Assembly: GCF_001436735.1 (NCBI RefSeq)
Contig: NZ_AYZE01000008.1
Location: 123,011 to 187,010 of the forward strand
Reading direction: 5' to 3'
Length of the DNA: 64,000 nucleotides
DNA from: Liquorilactobacillus cacaonum DSM 21116
GTDB lineage: Bacteria > Bacillota > Bacilli > Lactobacillales > Lactobacillaceae
The position numbers and the translations under genes are program-made. Shown here in pieces: positions 36,553-45,070 of this stretch. A model generated the notes under the pieces. It saw nothing but the letters and a program-made list of their open reading frames with translations. It did no database searches and was not told where the DNA came from. Positions within the stretch are counted from its first letter, which is position 1. Each line of letters begins with the position of its first letter.

Positions 36553-37434
36553 TTACTTTGAACTTGCAGCCATCTTAATTGCTGTAGTGATATCATGTGC
36601 ACTTAATTGATAAACCACATTGTTCATCTGCCACGTAATTATTTGATTTTTACTACCATAGGAAGTTCCCATATCAGCAGTAATCGTCCCATGCTGTAAA
36701 GGTGCCGGCAAGCTGTACTCTTCTAACATATCCACAATCTGTGTTGCCAAAAGTTTAGGATCTTGATTTGTAACAGCAGTCGCATGAACTGTTAATGACC
36801 AATTACCCTCATGCCAAGATAAATATCTTTGTCCTGCACCTGCGTCAACATATCCAGTAATATTATTCCCTAAATCAACTGTTTCCAATCCATTTAAATT
36901 ATCTTGACTCAAATAATTAACTTGTGCACTTGCATCAGCTGTTGTATTGTATGTTATTTTTTTAAATTGTGCATACGGAACCTCTTTAGATACTGCTGCA
37001 TCATTAACATTTCGAGCGACATTCCCAACACTATAATTAACTGTATAATTGTCCTTTGTTCCAATGTACCGTATATTTAATTTGTCACTTCCCGTTCCTA
37101 GCCCATCAACAGTAGGCAATATAACAGTCCCCAATTCTGCTCGTAACTGTTTATTAAATAATTCCAAACGACTAGATGAATTTGATTTATCCATCGTTGA
37201 ACTACTAGATGTACTACTAGAAACTTTATCAGATGTACTTACAGAATCACTTTGAATACTAGTCGAACTTTTTAAGGTACTTTTTTCTTTTCTTGAATTC
37301 TTTGAACTTGCTATCTTTTCAGGTGTTGTTTTTTTACTTGAACTCGTTGCTGAACTTTTTTGATTACCGCAAGCTGCTAAAAAAAATATGGTTAGTAAAG
37401 CCATCGTTAAAATCGAAATTTTTCCTTTTTTCAT
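36553..37434 (-). CDS. Secreted lipoprotein with a Ser-rich linker
   Basis: A 293-aa protein with a lipoprotein signal peptide ending in the lipobox LAAC (Cys about residue 22). A Ser/Thr/Lys-rich linker of about 65 residues would span the wall. A C-terminal domain of about 190 residues is one I do not recognise (DGLGTGSDKLNIRYIGTKDN near its start). The ATG follows GGGGGACC. It is monocistronic. Neighbouring two-component genes are in the same direction but over 120 bp away. A sensor or adhesion role is possible but unproven. Confidence 0.8.
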   Translation of the reverse strand: MKKGKISILTMALLTIFFLAACGNQKSSATSSSKKTTPEKIASSKNSRKEKSTLKSSTSIQSDSVSTSDKVSSSTSSSSTMDKSNSSSRLELFNKQLRAELGTVILPTVDGLGTGSDKLNIRYIGTKDNYTVNYSVGNVARNVNDAAVSKEVPYAQFKKITYNTTADASAQVNYLSQDNLNGLETVDLGNNITGYVDAGAGQRYLSWHEGNWSLTVHATAVTNQDPKLLATQIVDMLEEYSLPAPLQHGTITADMGTSYGSKNQIITWQMNNVVYQLSAHDITTAIKMAASSK

Positions 37435-37471
37435 GTTAGGTCCCCCAAGAAATTTTTATGCTCACCTTAAA

Positions 37472-38197
37472 TTACTTATTTGCAGCTTCAATCATTTCGC
37501 TAAAAATTTTATTGACACTTTCAACACTATCAATTAACATTTCTGGATGAAATTGTACCCCCATAAAGAACTCATATTTTGGATCTTCAAATGCTTCAAC
37601 AACACCATCAGAAGTCATCCCCGATATTTTAAGACTTGTTGGCACTGATTTAACCAATTGATGATGGAATGAATTGACAACTATTTCATTTTTTTTAATT
37701 ATTTTATTAAGTAATGAATCTTTTACAATTTGAATTTGATGTGTTGGAATTGGCGGATCCTGTAATTGAAAGTGCCGCAATGTTGGCATATCACGATAAG
37801 AAATATCTTGGTATAACTTGCCGCCACGATATACATTCATTATCTGTAACCCACGACAAATACCTAAAACAGGTATTCTCCTTTTTTCAGCTTCTCTGAG
37901 TAAAGCAAACTCAAATTCGTCTCTAGCTGGGAATATTGCTCCACATTTTTGTTGAATTTCTTCACCATAACTAAACGGGTTAACATCTTGTCCTCCAGAA
38001 AGAATCAATCCATCTACCGAAGCTATTAATTGCCCAGCATTCTCTACTGAACCTGGTGGTAAAATTATTGCTATTGCCCCATTTTTGTTGACTGCTCTAA
38101 CATAATCATTATTAACATACGCACGTTGATATCCAGGAAAAATCCCCCCTTGATCTTTAATGATGCTTCCTGAAATTCCTATAATTGGTTTTTTCAT
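37472..38197 (-). CDS. Gamma-glutamyl-GABA hydrolase-like class I glutamine amidotransferase (PuuD family)
   Basis: A 241-aa cytoplasmic hydrolase of the peptidase C26 family. Opening motif is PIIGISGSI. The nucleophile Cys is in VLGICRGLQIMNVYRGG, and the catalytic His-Glu lies in GVQFHPEML. PuuD-type enzymes split gamma-glutamyl amides such as gamma-Glu-GABA. The start chosen is the ATG at 38197 after GGAGGGA; a TTG overlaps the ribosome binding site. No polyamine genes adjoin, so the substrate is open. Confidence 0.88.
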   Translation of the reverse strand: MKKPIIGISGSIIKDQGGIFPGYQRAYVNNDYVRAVNKNGAIAIILPPGSVENAGQLIASVDGLILSGGQDVNPFSYGEEIQQKCGAIFPARDEFEFALLREAEKRRIPVLGICRGLQIMNVYRGGKLYQDISYRDMPTLRHFQLQDPPIPTHQIQIVKDSLLNKIIKKNEIVVNSFHHQLVKSVPTSLKISGMTSDGVVEAFEDPKYEFFMGVQFHPEMLIDSVESVNKIFSEMIEAANK

Positions 38198-38355
38198 TAT
38201 TCCCTCCAATCAAGCTCATGGAGCTTATTCTTAGCATAAAATTCAAAAGAACTTACTTTCTCATTATAGCAAAAAAAGAGTATGTATCCTAAGACACAAG
38301 AATTCAGTTCCAAATTTATAGCAAAGCTATGTACAATAATTATATGAAAAACAAA

Positions 38356-38395
38356 AAAAAGCTAGGTCATAATATACATTTTGACCTAGCCTTTT
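38356..38395. terminator. Bidirectional terminator after the YagU-like gene
   Basis: AAAAAGCTAGGTCA (38356-38369) pairs with TGACCTAGC and the following T-rich run (38382-38395). It stands 15 bp past the stop of the minus-strand membrane protein gene. Confidence 0.75.
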
Positions 38396-38410
38396 ATTTT
38401 GTTAACATTT

Positions 38411-38950
38411 TTATAAATTTTCTAATTTATTTTTTTTCTCATTTTTTACTAAGCACACAGCAACCGCATAAATTGACCATGCCCAAACAATATGCCCCAA
38501 AAACTCCGAAAAATGTTCATCGAAGGGTTGATTCCATGCTGCCGGAACAGTCCCCATCGCAGGCATAATTATTATATGAAAAGCAATCCAAATAACAATT
38601 CCATAAATTGCACCTTGTCCCATTGTTACATTCTTCCAATACTGTGCTAAAAAGATGAATAGTGCTGCAAATACAATTGAAAATGCAAAATGAATGATGA
38701 GTGCAACAAAGTAAACTTTCTGATCAGTTGAGTAATAAACAAATGCATGGACTGCTTTTGATGACATTCCAAATTGTTCCAATAAATGCTGTGGTGGATT
38801 TGTTGCATTTCTGGCTAAAGTACGTGGTGGTAAAATATTTTCCCACCCGATTTTGACCATTCCAGAAATCATTCCTGCAATAAATCCATACCAAATACTT
38901 TTCAACAAAATTATTCTAAATGATAATTTAGGTTTTGACAAATTGAACAT
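38411..38950 (-). CDS. YagU-like (DUF1440) membrane protein
   Basis: A 179-aa protein with about four membrane helices. The pattern IWYGFIAGMISGMVKIGWEN, then LPPRT and the C-terminal HIVWAWSIYAV, is that of the DUF1440/YagU family. In E. coli YagU has been linked to acid resistance; its molecular role is unknown. The start chosen is the ATG at 38950 (MFNLSKPK), with GGGGGAG upstream. It is monocistronic. Confidence 0.78.
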   Translation of the reverse strand: MFNLSKPKLSFRIILLKSIWYGFIAGMISGMVKIGWENILPPRTLARNATNPPQHLLEQFGMSSKAVHAFVYYSTDQKVYFVALIIHFAFSIVFAALFIFLAQYWKNVTMGQGAIYGIVIWIAFHIIIMPAMGTVPAAWNQPFDEHFSEFLGHIVWAWSIYAVAVCLVKNEKKNKLENL

Positions 38951-39247
38951 ACATAACTCCCCCTTTTCCATTAATAATAATACTTAATTGTGATTTTTTT
39001 GTCAAACACAAAAAGCTATATAAAAGTAAAAATGAATAAAATTTATTGAGTTAGATAAATATTGAACAAATAAAAAGGATGTACTTTTAAAGCAGAATCT
39101 ACTATCTTATAATACGTTCTAACTATCATCACAAAATATATCAAGTAAATTCTAAAACTCTACTTTATTTAACCAATTTACATGTTAGAATATTATTAGA
39201 TTTTTAAGCAACAATTATAATTATTAATTACAAACAAAGGTGAACAC

Positions 39248-40336
39248 ATGATTAAAAAATACGATAGCAATAAGATGTACCAACTTGTTCTTAAAATTTA
39301 TGAAGCTTATGGCTTTTCAAGAACTGACAGCGAAAAAGTTGCGCACACAATTATTTATACCGATATGCATGGAATAGAATCCCACGGTGTCCAGCGGATG
39401 GCGATGTATGATAGATTTATCCAAAATGGGAAAATCAGAATTAATAGTTCTCCAGAAATTGTCAAAGAAACTAAGGTTAGTGCAGTTATCGATGCTCATT
39501 TTGGTCTCGGACAATTAAATGGAATTTATAGTATGGAGCTCGCAATTAAAAAAGCGAAAGAATCTGGTGTTGGTATTGTTTCTACCAAGAAATCTGGCCA
39601 TTATGGGATTGCGGGTTTTTATGCAAATATGGCTGCAGAGCAAGGCTTGATTGGAATATCTTCAACCAATTCCCGTCCTGGTATGTTACCAACTAATTCA
39701 ACACAACCATTTGTTGGTACTAATCCAATCGGATTTGCAATGCCAGCAAATCCCCATAATTTTATTCTTGATTTTGCCACAACCACAGTTCCACAAGGGA
39801 AAATTGAAGTTTATCGTAAATTGGAAAAGGATCTTCCAGAATTTTGGGTCGCAAAAAACGGTATTACACCTATACATAATCATACAAATGATTACGACTT
39901 AGACTTATTACGTGTTCCAAAATCAAATGTCGGTTTAACACCGCTTGGTGGCGTCTCTGAGTTGACTGGTGGTCACAAAGGATTTGGTCTTGGGATAATG
40001 GTTGAAATTTTCACCTCAATTCTTTCTCAAGGAGACATTTCTTCTGAAATCGATGGATCTAATCCTGATTTAGGCCCATGTCAAAGCTTTATTGCAATTG
40101 ATCCCACAATCTTTGGTGACAGGGATGCAATAATTGCAAAATTTTCAGCATATTTACAAGAAATGCGTGACCTACCAGCTGTCCCTGGCCGCAAAGTTTA
40201 TGTCCATGGTGATAAAGAGCACCTTAGTTACCTCGATGCAATCGAAAATGGCATTAAAATTGATGATGCAACAATTATTGAAATCAAAGAAATCGCTACA
40301 AGATTAGGCGTTTCTGCTAATGAGTTTTTAGCTTAG
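39248..40336 (+). CDS. Malate/L-lactate/ureidoglycolate dehydrogenase (Ldh2 family)
   Basis: A 362-aa NAD(P)-dependent 2-hydroxyacid dehydrogenase of the type II malate/lactate family (AllD, YlbC, ComC relatives), unrelated to ordinary LDH. Motifs include TDMHGIESHGVQRM near the N-terminus, STKKSGHYGIAGFYA and the loop GTNPIGFAMP. The catalytic His is probably that of KSGHYG. AAAGGTG precedes the ATG. No purine degradation genes adjoin, so a role on malate, lactate or another 2-hydroxyacid is more likely than on ureidoglycolate. Confidence 0.88.
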   Translation: MIKKYDSNKMYQLVLKIYEAYGFSRTDSEKVAHTIIYTDMHGIESHGVQRMAMYDRFIQNGKIRINSSPEIVKETKVSAVIDAHFGLGQLNGIYSMELAIKKAKESGVGIVSTKKSGHYGIAGFYANMAAEQGLIGISSTNSRPGMLPTNSTQPFVGTNPIGFAMPANPHNFILDFATTTVPQGKIEVYRKLEKDLPEFWVAKNGITPIHNHTNDYDLDLLRVPKSNVGLTPLGGVSELTGGHKGFGLGIMVEIFTSILSQGDISSEIDGSNPDLGPCQSFIAIDPTIFGDRDAIIAKFSAYLQEMRDLPAVPGRKVYVHGDKEHLSYLDAIENGIKIDDATIIEIKEIATRLGVSANEFLA

Positions 40337-40341
40337 TAATC

Positions 40342-40397
40342 AAAAAAGCATTGCACCAAATCAAAATTTACTTTTGACTTGGTGCAATGCTTTTTTT
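40342..40397 (+). terminator. Terminator after the Ldh2-type dehydrogenase
   Basis: AAAAAAGCATTGCACCAA pairs with TTGGTGCAATGC and a seven-T run, with inner TCAAAA/TTTTGA pairing. The unit is symmetrical enough to serve the convergent ClC gene as well. Confidence 0.85.
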
Positions 40398-40469
40398 ATT
40401 CTCCTGGTGAAACTAAAATCTTGACTTGTGTTTTATGTGTTACTTATTAAATTTTTTAATCATCTATAA

Positions 40470-41723
40470 TTATTCTGAAACAAGTTTAGATGCAATAATT
40501 GCTAATCCGACACCTAGGCCTAATGGTAATATGGCAGAATAATTTAGATGACTGATTTCAATAATCATCATTAGTGCCATTAACGGAGCTTGTTGTGAAG
40601 CAGCCAATAATGTACATGCTCCCAATAGTGTACATTGCCAAATTGGGACAGATGTAAAAATTGTATGGAATAAAACTCCCAAAATTGTTCCAATTACAGC
40701 ACCGATTGCAATTGAAGGTGTTAATGTTCCACCTGATGCACCTGCACGAATTGTAAAAATTGTTACAATAGCTTTTAATATCGCCCCAATAATTAATATC
40801 CATATCATTTGTTGATTAAAGGAATCAATTGATAATTGAGCTAAAGCTCGTCCATTACCCATAATTTGCGGAAATAGCATTGAGATTATCCCAGTCAACA
40901 GTGCCACTAGTGGTAACTGCCATAAGATTTTCTGATCATTGGTCTGATATTTCCCAGCCCATTTAAATCCTTTACGGAAAAATGCACCCATCACTCCACA
41001 AAGTGGTGCAACAATAATTACAAAAACTAAAAAGATAATTGGAAATTTTTGGTTACCCACTATGTAATAAGGTCCAAAGCCCTTAACAAGGGTACCTATT
41101 AACATTGCGATTGAAGACATTATTAAACTTACTACTATTACTTTTTTTGTGACCTTTTTTAGTAATATTTCAGCACAAAAGAGCATTCCAGTAAATGGAG
41201 CGCTATAAACACCTGCAAAACCAGCTCCGGCGGCGGCGGCTATCAACAATTTGTAATCCTCTGCAGATAATTCTAATTGCAGTTTATTCAACAAGCTATT
41301 CCAGCACTGAGCTAACATTGCCCCAGCCTCTCTTGGAGCCAGTTCTCGTCCAACAGATCCACCTGTTCCTACATAAAATATTTGTACCATAACATGAATA
41401 GCTGTTTGAACAGGTGGCATTTTTTCACCTTTTAATCCCTTAGCAATCGTTACCGGTGCTTTAACCTTTGTTCTAATAATCCACCAAATAATTGCAGCAA
41501 TTATCCCACCTACAAAAACAGAAAAAAAGCGATGAATTGGTAATATCGCTAGTGATGCTGGATCTTTAGCACTCTCTTGAAAAGAAAGAAACAGTCGTTC
41601 AACCCCATCTAACAACAAGCTTAGCAAGAGTGAACTAAATCCCACTATAACCCCAAGAATAACTGTTGAAAATAATAAAGTCCAATTCTCTTTTTTTAAA
41701 AAAGTATTCAAATGCTTCCACAA
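40470..41723 (-). CDS. ClC-family chloride channel or antiporter
   Basis: A 417-aa membrane protein with the ClC pore motifs: GSVGRELAPREAGAM (equivalent to the GREGP loop, gating Glu retained) and GASGGTLTPSIAIGA (equivalent to GxFxP). The first selectivity motif, GSGIP in textbook members, is not obvious; KGLKGE stands near its place. Family members move Cl- or F- and often exchange protons. The start is uncertain, since TTG at 41723 has only AAGG upstream. It is monocistronic. Confidence 0.85.
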   Translation of the reverse strand: MWKHLNTFLKKENWTLLFSTVILGVIVGFSSLLLSLLLDGVERLFLSFQESAKDPASLAILPIHRFFSVFVGGIIAAIIWWIIRTKVKAPVTIAKGLKGEKMPPVQTAIHVMVQIFYVGTGGSVGRELAPREAGAMLAQCWNSLLNKLQLELSAEDYKLLIAAAAGAGFAGVYSAPFTGMLFCAEILLKKVTKKVIVVSLIMSSIAMLIGTLVKGFGPYYIVGNQKFPIIFLVFVIIVAPLCGVMGAFFRKGFKWAGKYQTNDQKILWQLPLVALLTGIISMLFPQIMGNGRALAQLSIDSFNQQMIWILIIGAILKAIVTIFTIRAGASGGTLTPSIAIGAVIGTILGVLFHTIFTSVPIWQCTLLGACTLLAASQQAPLMALMMIIEISHLNYSAILPLGLGVGLAIIASKLVSE

Positions 41724-42164
41724 CCTTACTAATATATAGTTTTATTTTTTTGTTTTTTTATCACACATTCTAATAATAAACTATCTCTTTGAACTGAACC
41801 AGATAATTATTCATATGTAAGACTGCTAAACACGTAGTTTGTTAAATCTGATTCTAAAATTGACTATCGCTATAGCATGAATGAAAAAACTGTTACAAAA
41901 ATCATTTTCTTATTAATATCACAGTCTAACAACTTGTTTCATAGTTTTTATCAAATAACTAATTTCTTATTCATTCGATAATTTATCGATTAATAAAAAC
42001 TAAATTTATATGTTGTGCAATTAAAAAAATAAAAAAACCTAATGCCGTGTGCTAGCATTAGGGTATATAGAGCATAAAAGTGTGTGTGTGTACTTCGTAC
42101 GATTTATAGTATACTACTATAAATCAAATTTGTTAATAAATAATAATTATATGTTGAAGAAAAA
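41724..42164. other. Intergenic stretch with the dld terminator
   Basis: No coding frame is supported. CCTAATGC (42038-42045) and GCATTAGG (42055-42062) form a hairpin that is followed on the minus strand by seven T residues; it terminates the D-lactate dehydrogenase transcript. A GTGTGTGTGT run (42081-42090) and the symmetric TATAGTATACTACTATA (42107-42123) are also present. The rest is AT-rich. Confidence 0.6.
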
Positions 42165-43850
42165 TTAATATTCTCCCCAATATTTGTGCATATTAGTTTT
42201 ACCCACACCTGGATTAAAACTATTTGTGGGATCATTTTTCTTATAATGGGCTACTAAAGTAGGAGCTGCCTTATATAGATGACCTACATTATGTTCAGCA
42301 GGATAAATTGCTCCACGTTTATCCAACAATTTCAACATTTCCTCTTTTAATTCATGCGGGTCAACACCTGGTTTCAAAATATAATCTTGATGCATCACAT
42401 GGTCCAAAAAATGCCCGTAGTACAATTTATGTTCAATCTTGTCTTCAATTTCTTTTGGAAGTTTTTCAAACCAATCATATTCATTACGACGTAAAGCAAT
42501 ATCAAGAGGTAAAATATCTGTGATTGTATCTTGAAAAACCTCTTGATAGCGAATCGCGATACCTGCTGTTACATATCGATGCAACTCAGCTCTTTTTGTT
42601 TCCTTTGCACTTGCTTCAAAATAGCCGCCTTTAGCTTCTTTGAAATATTCTCCTAGATATTTACGAGCTTCTTCTATGCCATCACCAGCCATTTTTAAAA
42701 TCAAATAATGTTCATATTTATCATGAAATTCCTCAAGCCTTTTTGGCAATTGGTTAGGGAACAGCATCCCTACTTTTTGTAAAACTCGATCTGGAAAGTA
42801 CGGTTTGAAGACAATCAGATGATCCAATATTCTTTCTGCCGTTGCTTTTAATGCAAATAAATAAGGAAGAAAGTCTGTTCCCAATTTATCAATAACTATC
42901 AATGAGTCCTTGCCATACTTCTTAGCCAATGTATATGCTTCACTATGCATATATTCTCCGGAAACTGGAAGATTAGCAAAATTTTTCATGATATGACGGC
43001 GAAGATCTTCAAGTACGTTAGGATTATTTGTTCCAATATAAAACACTTGGGATTCCCCGTCTTTAGGAAAGGTATCTAACCGTACTGCAAAAGTTGCTAC
43101 CTTCCCTGCTGAACCAGACACTTCATATAATTGATGTGGATCTGCATTATATCTTGCCGGAGTATCTGCTTCAACATCGCGCACTCGTGCTTGATAGTTA
43201 GGAATGTGGCCATAATGATCTGCTTTTTTTACTGCATCAACATCAAAATTACGTTGCTCCAAATTTTTTAAAATCTCTTCAGGTGTTGCTCCAAGGTCAA
43301 TTCCTAGATGATTAACCAAATGTAATTCGTCATTTTCATCAATACGCGCATACAAAGATAGTTCGGTATATGCAGGGCCTCTACGAATCAGCGCACCACC
43401 AGAATTATTACTAATCCCTCCAACTACTGAGGCACCTAATGTTGATGAACCAATTACAGAATGTGGCTCGCGATTTATAGGTTTTAATGCATTTTCTAAC
43501 TTAAACAAGGTAGTTCCAGGAAATGCTAAAACTTGCTCCCCATGATTAATTAATTGGAGACTCTTAATTCTTCGACCACTAATAACTACAACCTCTCGAT
43601 CATATCCGTGATCTGTCGGGATTGATCCTTCTGTTAAACTTGTATTGGAAGCTTGCATAATAATAATGATATTATTTTTGTGTAGAACTTCTAATACATG
43701 CCACAACTCCACCAAGGTTCCTGGAAATACTACTGCTAAGGCATCTCCTTGTCCAGAGCGATAGCCTTTACGAAAACGTAGCGACTTTGCTTTGTTCGTA
43801 ATTACATGTTTTCTTCCAACGATTGTCGACAACTCTTCTACTACTACCAT
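42165..43850 (-). CDS. dld: FAD-dependent (quinone-linked) D-lactate dehydrogenase
   Basis: Peripheral membrane flavoprotein that oxidises D-lactate to pyruvate and passes electrons to quinone. The 561-aa length and the FAD_binding_4 features VVFPGTLVELWHVLEVLHKN, SNTSLTEGS and VVGGISNNSGGALIRRGPAYTE place it with E. coli-type Dld. The C-terminal substrate domain ends PAEHNVGHLYKA. GAGGGAG precedes the ATG. It is divergent from a LysR gene, likely its regulator. Lactate reuse or redox balancing under aerobic growth is the likely role. Confidence 0.92.
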   Translation of the reverse strand: MVVVEELSTIVGRKHVITNKAKSLRFRKGYRSGQGDALAVVFPGTLVELWHVLEVLHKNNIIIIMQASNTSLTEGSIPTDHGYDREVVVISGRRIKSLQLINHGEQVLAFPGTTLFKLENALKPINREPHSVIGSSTLGASVVGGISNNSGGALIRRGPAYTELSLYARIDENDELHLVNHLGIDLGATPEEILKNLEQRNFDVDAVKKADHYGHIPNYQARVRDVEADTPARYNADPHQLYEVSGSAGKVATFAVRLDTFPKDGESQVFYIGTNNPNVLEDLRRHIMKNFANLPVSGEYMHSEAYTLAKKYGKDSLIVIDKLGTDFLPYLFALKATAERILDHLIVFKPYFPDRVLQKVGMLFPNQLPKRLEEFHDKYEHYLILKMAGDGIEEARKYLGEYFKEAKGGYFEASAKETKRAELHRYVTAGIAIRYQEVFQDTITDILPLDIALRRNEYDWFEKLPKEIEDKIEHKLYYGHFLDHVMHQDYILKPGVDPHELKEEMLKLLDKRGAIYPAEHNVGHLYKAAPTLVAHYKKNDPTNSFNPGVGKTNMHKYWGEY

Positions 43851-44001
43851 TTTTTCTCCCTCATTAAACCAAAATTTGTTTTAAGTATTCTCCACTTTAA
43901 TAACTATGAAAAAAACATCTTATAGGATATATTATTAGTAAGTGTATAATCAAATTTAGCAAAACTCATAACTATAAGTTATTGAAAAGAGATTTTAAAA
44001 A

Positions 44002-44907
44002 ATGAATATTCAAGATATTGAGTACTTTAAAAAATTATATGTACTAAAAAATTTCTCCAAGGTTGCAAAATTCTATAGTGTTAGTCAACCTGCTATTAGT
44101 AACTCTATTAAGCGACTTGAAACCTTATTTAATGCAAAATTAATGATTCGTGAATCAGCCCGCAAAGAGATTATTATTACTCCTGCTGGTGAACAACTTT
44201 TTCAACATTCTGTTACAATCCTAAATGAATTTGAAGCCGCAAAAAAAGAAATCAGCCGTTTAAATACAAAAACTTTTAAGCTTGGATTAGCTTCAGTTAT
44301 TGAAAATACTTATTTTTATAAGCTAGCAGAAAAACTAAATACAAAAGGATTATTAAATCACATAAAAATTTATGAAGCAGGATCTAACAGTCTAAGAAAA
44401 TCGTTGAAAGGTGGAAAAATTGATGCTGCATTAATTGGTTCTTTAGATATTGACAAATTGGCAGAAAGTGAAAGCAACGATTTAATTATTGAGAACTTTG
44501 CTTCAAGTAACTTTCATATTTTTGTATCAAAAAAACATCCTTTAGCTCAAAAAAAAGGAATTTATTTTTCTGCCTTAAAAGATGAAAACTTTGTACTATT
44601 AAACCAAAACTTTGTACATTTGAGAGTCTCACAAATTCTATCGAGTTCCAACAAAATAAATCTAAATGTTGTACTTGAAACAAACAATGTCGGCTTTTTA
44701 ATGGATATGGTCTCCCAAAATGTTGGCATCACAATTCTATCTGAAGTTGTCCAAAACACTCACCCCGACATTGTAAGTATCCCATTATTAGACAAATTTC
44801 AGCCTCGACTAATTGCAAGTATCGCGTACCGCAAAAATCATTTTTTTACATCGGAGCAAGAAGAATTTCTTAAATTAATAAATAGTGAACTAAATTCTTC
44901 TGACTAG
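44002..44907 (+). CDS. LysR-family regulator divergent from dld
   Basis: A 301-aa regulator with an N-terminal winged helix (about 1-60: DIEYFKKLYVLKNFSKVAKF, then SQPAISNSIKRLE) and a periplasmic-binding-like effector domain. The ribosome binding site is weak (AAGAGAT). The 151-bp spacer with dld is typical of a LysR-target pair. The effector is unknown; D-lactate or pyruvate would fit the neighbour. Confidence 0.85.
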   Translation: MNIQDIEYFKKLYVLKNFSKVAKFYSVSQPAISNSIKRLETLFNAKLMIRESARKEIIITPAGEQLFQHSVTILNEFEAAKKEISRLNTKTFKLGLASVIENTYFYKLAEKLNTKGLLNHIKIYEAGSNSLRKSLKGGKIDAALIGSLDIDKLAESESNDLIIENFASSNFHIFVSKKHPLAQKKGIYFSALKDENFVLLNQNFVHLRVSQILSSSNKINLNVVLETNNVGFLMDMVSQNVGITILSEVVQNTHPDIVSIPLLDKFQPRLIASIAYRKNHFFTSEQEEFLKLINSELNSSD

Positions 44908-44983
44908 ACTATGCCTCATACTCGAATTACTGATTAGTACCAATCACAGTATACGAGCGTCAATTAAATTTACTTATCTGCAC

Positions 44984-45033
44984 TAAAAAATAACACCCTT
45001 TTTGACCACTTTGGCCTTAAGAGTGTTATTTTT
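44984..45033. terminator. Bidirectional terminator between lysR and adhE
   Basis: AAAAATAACACCCTT and AAGAGTGTTATTTTT form a stem of about 14 bp with one unpaired base around a 19-nt loop containing GGCC. It serves both convergent transcripts. Confidence 0.8.
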
Positions 45034-45070
45034 AATGCTTTTGATTACAGAGTTGAATAACTAGTCCCTA